Shown here: in pieces, positions 59,004 to 64,000 of the stretch
How positions within the stretch are numbered: position 1 is the first letter of the stretch
How the letters are laid out: each line of letters begins with the position of its first letter
Assembly (NCBI GenBank): GCA_951812745.1
Contig: OX638327.1
Location: 62,001-126,000, forward strand
Length of the DNA: 64,000 nt
Source: an uncultured Nitrospirales bacterium
Lineage (GTDB): Bacteria > Nitrospirota > Nitrospiria > Nitrospirales > UBA8639
Direction of reading: 5' to 3'
Notes under the pieces: generated by a model
Seen by the model: the letters and a program-made list of their open reading frames with translations, nothing else
Told to the model about the DNA's origin: nothing
Databases searched by the model: none
Position numbers and translations under genes: made by a program

Positions 59004-59720
59004 ATGAAGGTCGTACTGGACATTGAAACGATTCAAGCGCCTCGGGAAGAATGGGCGCGTTTGGTCGGGCTCGATTCGGTTGCCCTTGAGTCCTGCGAAG
59101 GGGGTGACGCGGATGATTTATTCACGCAAGCCGAGGCTCGGGAGCAAAGGAAAAAAGAAGATGAAAAGTACGAGCAGTCGGCGTTTGACGGAACGTTCAG
59201 CCGGATCGTGTGCATCGGGCTTCTGGTATTCTCCGACGCCATGGAGTACCACGGTGCGGTGAGTTGGTATGGCACGCATGAGCAGGAACTCCTTCGTCTG
59301 TTCTGGGCTCGCCTGGGCGAACTGCGGCCCTCGCTGTTCATTACCCATAATGGATTGGGCTTTGATCTCCCTTTTCTGAAAAAGCGTTCGATCATTCACC
59401 GTGTCAAACCGTCGATGGAGATCAGTTTGGCCAGATTCCGCACGGAGCCCGTCTACGATACGATGGCGATCTGGAGTAACTGGGACACGCGGGGATGGGT
59501 CAAACTGGACGTGTTGGCCCGTGCGTTACAGGTCGAAACCAAATCCGGAAGCGGCAAGCAAGTGGCTGACATGTGGGCCCAAGGACGCAGACGGGAAATA
59601 GCCGAATATTGCCTGCGCGACACGTACGTCACCTATGCCTGTTACCAGCGCATGACGTTCAGGGCCCCGCTGGGCAGTGACGTCATCCTCAAGAATCCTC
59701 AACTGATCGAGGTGAATTGA
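59004..59720 (+). CDS. PolB-like 3'-5' exonuclease
   Basis: A 238-residue protein of the predicted exonuclease group related to DNA polymerase B proofreading domains (RNase H fold). The DEDD-type residues are visible: VVLDIET at the start (Asp and Glu), HNGLGFDLPFLKKRS (Asp), and EYCLRDTYVTYACYQRM (Asp). ATG 59004 fits the family; the TTG at 58995 is less likely. Its place after mutY and the Nudix gene suggests a repair role, but the true substrate is unknown. Confidence 0.85.
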   Translation: MKVVLDIETIQAPREEWARLVGLDSVALESCEGGDADDLFTQAEAREQRKKEDEKYEQSAFDGTFSRIVCIGLLVFSDAMEYHGAVSWYGTHEQELLRLFWARLGELRPSLFITHNGLGFDLPFLKKRSIIHRVKPSMEISLARFRTEPVYDTMAIWSNWDTRGWVKLDVLARALQVETKSGSGKQVADMWAQGRRREIAEYCLRDTYVTYACYQRMTFRAPLGSDVILKNPQLIEVN

Positions 59721-59726
59721 CCCGGG

Positions 59727-60557
59727 TTACGGAGCGTTCGATTTTCGCTTTTTCAAGCGTTCGATTTCTTGTTTCTGCCTGGACAATTCTCGCCGCAAGG
59801 ATCGAATTTCTTCCAGGAGAGCCTCGGACGGAGGGGATTCCAACCGGATAATGGGGCGATCCGGAGGAATGATTAGCGGTGCAACAGGGCGCGGAGCGGC
59901 GTCGGAGGGTGTTTTGGGGCCGTCCTTTGAAACCGGTCCCTCAGGCCTGGTGAGCAAGGCCGTATTAATGGTGAGGTTCGCGTACGTTCCCTGATCCCAG
60001 GACGTTTTGACGGCGCTCTTGGGCAGGAACGTGACGGTGGGCTTTGTGACCCCCAAGGCATCGGAAGACCTGGGTTTGGTTTTGGATCGAGGCCCTTGAC
60101 CCGACAAACCCGATAACGTCAGGGCCATGGACAGGTCGTTTTCCTTGAAGGACAGAATGCCGCTCAGGGACTCCGATGCCGACTGTAGGGGGATACGTAT
60201 GAAGACCTGTTCTTCAGCCGTCACTTTCAGAAAGGCCTGCCGCAAATGAGGGGCCCAAAATGCGACTTGAGTCGAGGAAAGCAGGGGAGACGATTTTGCC
60301 CCGCTGTCCAAGAGTCGTTGAAGCCACCTGCCGGGGGACCGTCGATAGTGGATGCCGGTTAAAACCCGTTCAAAGGTTTCGACCGAGACGTCGGCCGGAT
60401 GGGAAGGGCGGTACGACGCGTCCGAGAAAGTTTTCAGCACGATGGAGCCGTTCGGGCCCTCGTAAACGGCAGTCTCGATTCGAGGGGGTCCCAAACAGCC
60501 GCTGAGGAGCAATGTCCCCAGAAAGGCAATCGGCACAATCCACGGGCGAGTATTCAT
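59727..60557 (-). CDS. Lipoprotein with C-terminal coiled coil, unknown
   Basis: A 276-residue protein from ATG 60557 with lipobox LLSGC near residue 21. The middle region (about 30-150) is mixed alpha/beta with no known domain, followed by a Pro/Lys-rich linker and a C-terminal helix (SPPSEALLEEIRSLRRELSRQKQEIERLKKRK region) with coiled-coil spacing. It faces the exonuclease gene convergently. No function known. Confidence 0.72.
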   Translation of the reverse strand: MNTRPWIVPIAFLGTLLLSGCLGPPRIETAVYEGPNGSIVLKTFSDASYRPSHPADVSVETFERVLTGIHYRRSPGRWLQRLLDSGAKSSPLLSSTQVAFWAPHLRQAFLKVTAEEQVFIRIPLQSASESLSGILSFKENDLSMALTLSGLSGQGPRSKTKPRSSDALGVTKPTVTFLPKSAVKTSWDQGTYANLTINTALLTRPEGPVSKDGPKTPSDAAPRPVAPLIIPPDRPIIRLESPPSEALLEEIRSLRRELSRQKQEIERLKKRKSNAP

Positions 60558-60686
60558 GGCATAATGACCATCCAAATTGCTACCATATCAAAAATTTGAG
60601 AAGGTTGAAATGCCCTATTCCCCGTAAGCCTCGGCGCCTCCATCGGGTTGTGCGGGTTTTGAACGCTTGGGCTTGATGGAGAAAAC

Positions 60687-61046
60687 ATGGAACTGAGTGC
60701 AAAAACGCTATGGCCCTTGTTTCCCTTGCTCTTGTTAGTGGTGGTCGTGTGTTTGACAACGGCCTTGGTGGCGGTCGTGCGTTGGAAAATGGATCGGACC
60801 ACCATCCGGATTCAAGCCGGAGCCCTCATGTGTTATGGCTTGGCGGCCGTCACGGCGATTGCAAGTGAAGGTGGCGGAATGTCGGCGCACGTTCATCGGC
60901 CTTTTTCGATTTTAACACAAGTGCTGATCGTGTGGGCGATTGCCCGATGTTGGGGGAAACAACGGCGTTCCCTTGTTGCCTTGAACGTTACGGCGTGGGC
61001 AGCGATTCTGGGAGATACCGCTTTGCATTATCTCCTCGTGCGGTGA
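60687..61046 (+). CDS. Small polytopic membrane protein, unknown
   Basis: A 119-residue protein with four hydrophobic stretches (about 8-32, 42-62, 71-88 and 95-117) and GGAG before the ATG. A His in MSAHVHRP and Arg/Lys-rich loops mark the cytoplasmic sides. No motif recognised. Neighbours are on the other strand. Confidence 0.6.
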   Translation: MELSAKTLWPLFPLLLLVVVVCLTTALVAVVRWKMDRTTIRIQAGALMCYGLAAVTAIASEGGGMSAHVHRPFSILTQVLIVWAIARCWGKQRRSLVALNVTAWAAILGDTALHYLLVR

Positions 61047-61089
61047 AACGCGCGGACCGCGCCGGAAATGACACGCAGGCAAGAGATTG

Positions 61090-61839
61090 TTACGGCTGCC
61101 TGAGTCCGCAGGCCCTGGCGATTCCGTCGCGGTATTGGAGCCACACGTTCAACCCCGCTTCCAATTTTTCCAGGATGATGGTTTTGGTGTCGGATTCGGC
61201 GGCTTCTTTGGCGATCAGGTCATAGACAACGGATCGGTTGCAGGGTTCGATCATCTCTCTGGCTCGAACGAGGTCCAGGTGTTCCGGAGAGAGCCCGTGG
61301 TAGACCACGAGGGGATGTTTCTTCACAATGTCTTCAACGTCCACTTTGGGTTTGGGTTTTTTCTGATTCAAGACCTCTTCCCGGTCGTGGATGGAGCCTT
61401 CCACAAATATGGTGAGGACCGCCGCGCCCACGATCCAGTCTTCCCGATCGCAGATTTCATCAAGCCACTCCCGATACGCATAACTTCTTGAGAGCAACTC
61501 GACGTCCCGAAATTCAGCCCGCTTGTACCCCAGGCCCATCATCATTTGAAGGAAGAGTTCCTGGTGTGGTTTGCCCAACGAAAGCCCCCCGGTTTCTTCT
61601 TCATAAATCGTCGTGGCCAAGTGACGGCGAATCTGCCACGGGGGATTTTTCCCGACGACCCTCGCAAGCAGGACGGCAAAATCCCGGAGATAGACCGCGT
61701 ATTCCTGACGGAAGTGAACGTTCAGTTGCGCCTTGGTGGCGGTGCTTCCGTTGAAGTGGGCTGTCGACCAATGCTGCTTACGGCTAAGAATGTCGAAAAT
61801 TCTGTCGCGGAATTGTTCAGCCGAAAGCTTCCACATCAT
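61090..61839 (-). CDS. TenA/PqqC-fold (haem-oxygenase-like) protein
   Basis: A 249-residue helical protein. It has the arrangement of the iron-containing redox group of the haem-oxygenase-like fold (CADD/TenA/PqqC): AVYLRDFAVLLARVVG, then IYEEETGGLSLGKPHQELFLQMM with Glu and His spaced as metal ligands, and AVLTIFVEGSIHDREEV with another Glu. In Chlamydia and Nitrosomonas such proteins (CADD and NE1434) provide p-aminobenzoate for folate. By eye the full ligand set cannot be confirmed, so the role is open. A MetMet start leaves 61836 possible. Confidence 0.72.
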   Translation of the reverse strand: MMWKLSAEQFRDRIFDILSRKQHWSTAHFNGSTATKAQLNVHFRQEYAVYLRDFAVLLARVVGKNPPWQIRRHLATTIYEEETGGLSLGKPHQELFLQMMMGLGYKRAEFRDVELLSRSYAYREWLDEICDREDWIVGAAVLTIFVEGSIHDREEVLNQKKPKPKVDVEDIVKKHPLVVYHGLSPEHLDLVRAREMIEPCNRSVVYDLIAKEAAESDTKTIILEKLEAGLNVWLQYRDGIARACGLRQP

Positions 61840-61999
61840 GGAGCGAGAGAGAGGATTGATCTCTGATGGAATGAAGGTGTAGTTTGAACGTTATCGGTAC
61901 ACGAGTGAAGAAGCGTGTGGCGCTCCTATTTGCGATTCTCGTTTTTGTCACCCTACAATGCCGTTTCCGACAGCATACCATAACTGAGGGAAAAACAAT

Positions 62000-62290
62000 A
62001 TGGCTTTTGATCCAGTCTCGCTGGCGGATCCGGACGAAATCCTGACCTTTTTGTCGCACGTGGCCTTACGGGGGAAAGGGATGACAACCGAAAACCTGAT
62101 GGATTACGTCTTGGATGAAGGGTTTACGGAGCCGACCTATCTGAACGCCAAGGGAGAAGATGCGCAAGCGTTTTTTCAAGGGCAGCCGAATGCCTGGGCT
62201 GTCTATCAAATTCGTGAATGGAAACGGGTACTCGTGGTGAGTGGGGGAGACGAGCGGGAGCGAAGGGTTCAGATTACGGAAACCCCTTAG
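62000..62290 (+). CDS. Small acidic protein, unknown
   Basis: A 96-residue soluble protein with GAGGG about ten bases before the ATG. The first part is helical (LADPDEILTFLSHVALRGKGM), the second half has strands ending in a charged tail (RVLVVSGGDERERRVQI). No known family or transmembrane segment. Confidence 0.6.
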   Translation: MAFDPVSLADPDEILTFLSHVALRGKGMTTENLMDYVLDEGFTEPTYLNAKGEDAQAFFQGQPNAWAVYQIREWKRVLVVSGGDERERRVQITETP

Positions 62291-62372
62291 GTTCCCTGGG
62301 CAGAAGCGGGCGTCAAGGGACAGACCGGCAACCCGGCGGAGCAGCAACCGGAATGAGGCCGAGCGAAGGGGG

Positions 62373-62789
62373 TTATTTCCACCCTCCCACTAGAACGCCT
62401 TCTTCAAAATACAGATAGCGGTGCTTGACGGAGCCCGCGTCGATCCAATCTTCATAGACCCACTCTTCCCGGCGAACGCCACGGTCGGTATAGGTGATGT
62501 TCATTTGGTAGGGTGAGCCCCAGGCTTCAATGGCTTGCTCCCGCGTCATGCCGACGATCACGTCCTTGTCCTGGATGTGGCGTTCAAAAGTCGGGTCCAG
62601 GATTCCCGGCAGAAATCCCCATGCAAGCATGAAGACGGCAAAGGCGCCCAGTAAGACAGCGACGGTAATCCGGACGGGGCGACGGCAGGGGAAGGGAACC
62701 GATGGCCCTTGTGAACCGTCGTTCTGAAGAGCCGAATCGTGAGGAGTATCCGGGGAACCTGAAGTGGGGAGGGATTCTGGAGGTTGCAT
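62373..62789 (-). CDS. Membrane-anchored SmpA/OmlA-like protein
   Basis: A 138-residue protein from ATG 62789: a polar N-terminus, one membrane helix (about residues 45-65, ITVAVLLGAFAVFMLAWGF) and a domain resembling the SmpA/OmlA (BamE) fold, VGMTREQAIEAWGSPYQMNITYTDRG, followed by the RREEWVYEDW strand pair. The fold is a common protein-docking module in the cell envelope. Longer BamE proteins are lipoproteins; this one has a helix anchor instead. Exact role unknown. Confidence 0.68.
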   Translation of the reverse strand: MQPPESLPTSGSPDTPHDSALQNDGSQGPSVPFPCRRPVRITVAVLLGAFAVFMLAWGFLPGILDPTFERHIQDKDVIVGMTREQAIEAWGSPYQMNITYTDRGVRREEWVYEDWIDAGSVKHRYLYFEEGVLVGGWK

Positions 62790-62845
62790 GGGACGTGTTC
62801 CGAGTCTAGCAACCGTGAACAAAGGCCGTCAATAGAGGGGCGACG

Positions 62846-63208
62846 ATGTTTATCGAGGTAGAAGAAAACCCCAACTGTGAGACGTCCGTCTTTCTCCGGT
62901 TCAAGGAATTAGGCCCGGCGCAGCGTCTTCGACAGGTCAAGAGTTACGAACGTTCTTCGCGGGGTGAATGGTGTGACGTCGTGGGGTGGACCGATAATGA
63001 AGACCGTCCGGAATGCCAAGCCATGGTGCAGCCCGTTGAAGAATCCGGACGCGGGGCGGCGTACGTGGTGTTTGGCGGAGTGTGGGGGGTGCGCTTGAAA
63101 CAAGAGGGAGTTCGGGAGGCCTGGAGCCTGGTTAGTCCCAACCAGTGGGGTGAAGCCTACATGCTGTTAACGGATGCGCACGACCTTCGATTGGAAGAAG
63201 GAGCCTGA
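62846..63208 (+). CDS. Small protein of unknown function
   Basis: A 120-residue soluble protein starting MFIEVEENPNCETSVFLRFKEL, with GAGGGGCGACG upstream of the ATG. It contains Cys and Trp-rich stretches (RGEWCDVVGWTD, VFGGVWGVRL, ISPNQWGEAY type) that read as beta strands. No recognised motif; convergent with the last gene of the window. Confidence 0.6.
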   Translation: MFIEVEENPNCETSVFLRFKELGPAQRLRQVKSYERSSRGEWCDVVGWTDNEDRPECQAMVQPVEESGRGAAYVVFGGVWGVRLKQEGVREAWSLVSPNQWGEAYMLLTDAHDLRLEEGA

Positions 63209-63226
63209 GGGAGACCGCGGGAGCGG

Positions 63227-64000
63227 CTATTCCGCGTAGACCGGAACCGGAATGGTTTTCTTGGGTTTGGGCGGTTCGGGAGGCCGTTGGGCAAATGCCG
63301 GGGAGTACGGGTTCACCATGGGTTCATGGGTATGCCGGCCGATTTGATGAATCCGCGACAGGCTTTGAACGGTAAATTCCAAGCGATCGATGGAGGAATC
63401 GACGGTCAAGTAGTCCGGAAGACCGTTCACGGAAAATAATTGATACGCCAGCGACCAATTCCCGTCCTCCTTATCCCATTCCTCAACCACGAGTTCCGCG
63501 TCCTTGGACGGAGGACCCTTGAACAAGAGGACCCACAGATTCGATCGAAACGCCGGGTCCTTCTGGCGGATCGAAGGGTTGAATTCGCGGACTAACGCAG
63601 GAACGGCCTTCAAGGGGATACTGGGCGTGAATTCGACTTCAACGCGTTTGACGTGCAACGTGGGAAAATCCACGGCCTCGCGGAAATCCGGTTTATAGAC
63701 AAACGAATAGCGAACCTGCACACCGTCGCGCGAATAGGTGTACACGTCCTCGCCATTCTGAGGAGACACGAGCTTACTGAAATATTTTTTCCAGTCTTTG
63801 GGCGAATAATAGCTGAACACGCGAAGGGCGGACTTCCTCGACCGGATAGCGTGAGGAATGCCAAGCTTATCATGGACTTCCTGTTGCGTGAGCCCGAGAA
63901 ATCCGTCCTCGAAAAAGGGTTTAGCCTGAAGGGAAGCCGTCGGAAGCACGACCGTCAGGCCGACGGTTAAGAGCAAAAACAGGGGACTTTGCTGGAAACA
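63227..64000 (-). CDS. Exported SmpA/OmlA-like protein, start beyond the window
   Basis: At least 257 residues; the frame is open to the window end, and only a TTG is visible as start at 63976, so the true N-terminus likely lies past 64000. The hydrophobic stretch SPLFLLLTVGLTVVLPTASLQA is a signal peptide. FLGLTQQEVHDKLGIPHAIRSRKSALRVFSYY resembles the OmlA/BamE module, as in the 62373 gene. The rest is mixed alpha/beta with a Pro-rich end (PEPPKPKKTIPVPVYAE). Envelope function, otherwise unknown. Confidence 0.68.
   Translation of the reverse strand, partial: CFQQSPLFLLLTVGLTVVLPTASLQAKPFFEDGFLGLTQQEVHDKLGIPHAIRSRKSALRVFSYYSPKDWKKYFSKLVSPQNGEDVYTYSRDGVQVRYSFVYKPDFREAVDFPTLHVKRVEVEFTPSIPLKAVPALVREFNPSIRQKDPAFRSNLWVLLFKGPPSKDAELVVEEWDKEDGNWSLAYQLFSVNGLPDYLTVDSSIDRLEFTVQSLSRIHQIGRHTHEPMVNPYSPAFAQRPPEPPKPKKTIPVPVYAE

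Overview
The window looks like a chromosomal segment of a Nitrospira-type bacterium (phylum Nitrospirota). The evidence is the gene content: a long locus of membrane-bound and lipoprotein c-type cytochromes, a Rieske/cytochrome b pair and two cytochrome bd-like membrane proteins, together with HpnH of hopanoid synthesis and a Gram-negative envelope gene set (KdsD, lipoproteins, an outer-membrane barrel, OmlA-like domains). This assignment is inferred from content alone. No transposase, integrase, phage gene, CRISPR array or rRNA operon was seen.

Layout. 1-1643: end of a dispersed hairpin repeat, tRNA-Cys with a clear promoter, hpnH and a small conserved gene. 2095-13985: a same-strand respiratory locus of twelve genes. 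It holds a monohaem lipoprotein with a tandem repeat, a bd-like protein, a membrane cytochrome c, a Rieske protein with an extra N-terminal domain, a fused b6/subunit IV-type cytochrome b, a membrane protein, a 53-residue lipoprotein, a second bd-like protein, two membrane cytochromes c, an ethylbenzene-dehydrogenase-gamma-like haem b protein and a dihaem lipoprotein. Together these could form a quinol:cytochrome c (and perhaps oxygen) reductase assembly. 14016-29400: dispersed repeats, ubiA, tRNA-Thr, small membrane proteins, purH-purD, tsaC, threonine aldolase, comM, a kelch protein, kdsD and metG.

29776-39271: a CPA2 antiporter, a 46-residue peptide gene with a textbook double-glycine leader, then a compact run on the same strand: MpaB/DUF2236-type haem oxygenase, MMPL/RND transporter, FAD oxidoreductase, LolA-like periplasmic protein and outer-membrane barrel. 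This is the best candidate for an undescribed system, either a modified peptide or a lipid/isoprenoid modification and export pathway.

39337-44406 (minus): a signalling operon in which a periplasmic binding protein without a transporter is translationally coupled to a histidine kinase, beside a receiver-PP2C phosphatase and a STAS antagonist. 44834-52800 (mostly minus): DsrE-like protein, DUF2784 protein, a beta-rich protein paralogous to the one at 21851, a beta-hydroxyacid dehydrogenase, a complete CUT1 sugar ABC operon with an extra secreted protein, and a VapBC-like pair. 53293-64000: myo-inositol-phosphate synthase, a methyltransferase, a HAD/phosphodiesterase-like fusion, a DDAH-family hydrolase ending inside a repeat, a short MutY followed by a Nudix hydrolase, a PolB-like exonuclease, a TenA/PqqC-fold protein and several small envelope or unknown proteins. 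The last gene runs off the window.
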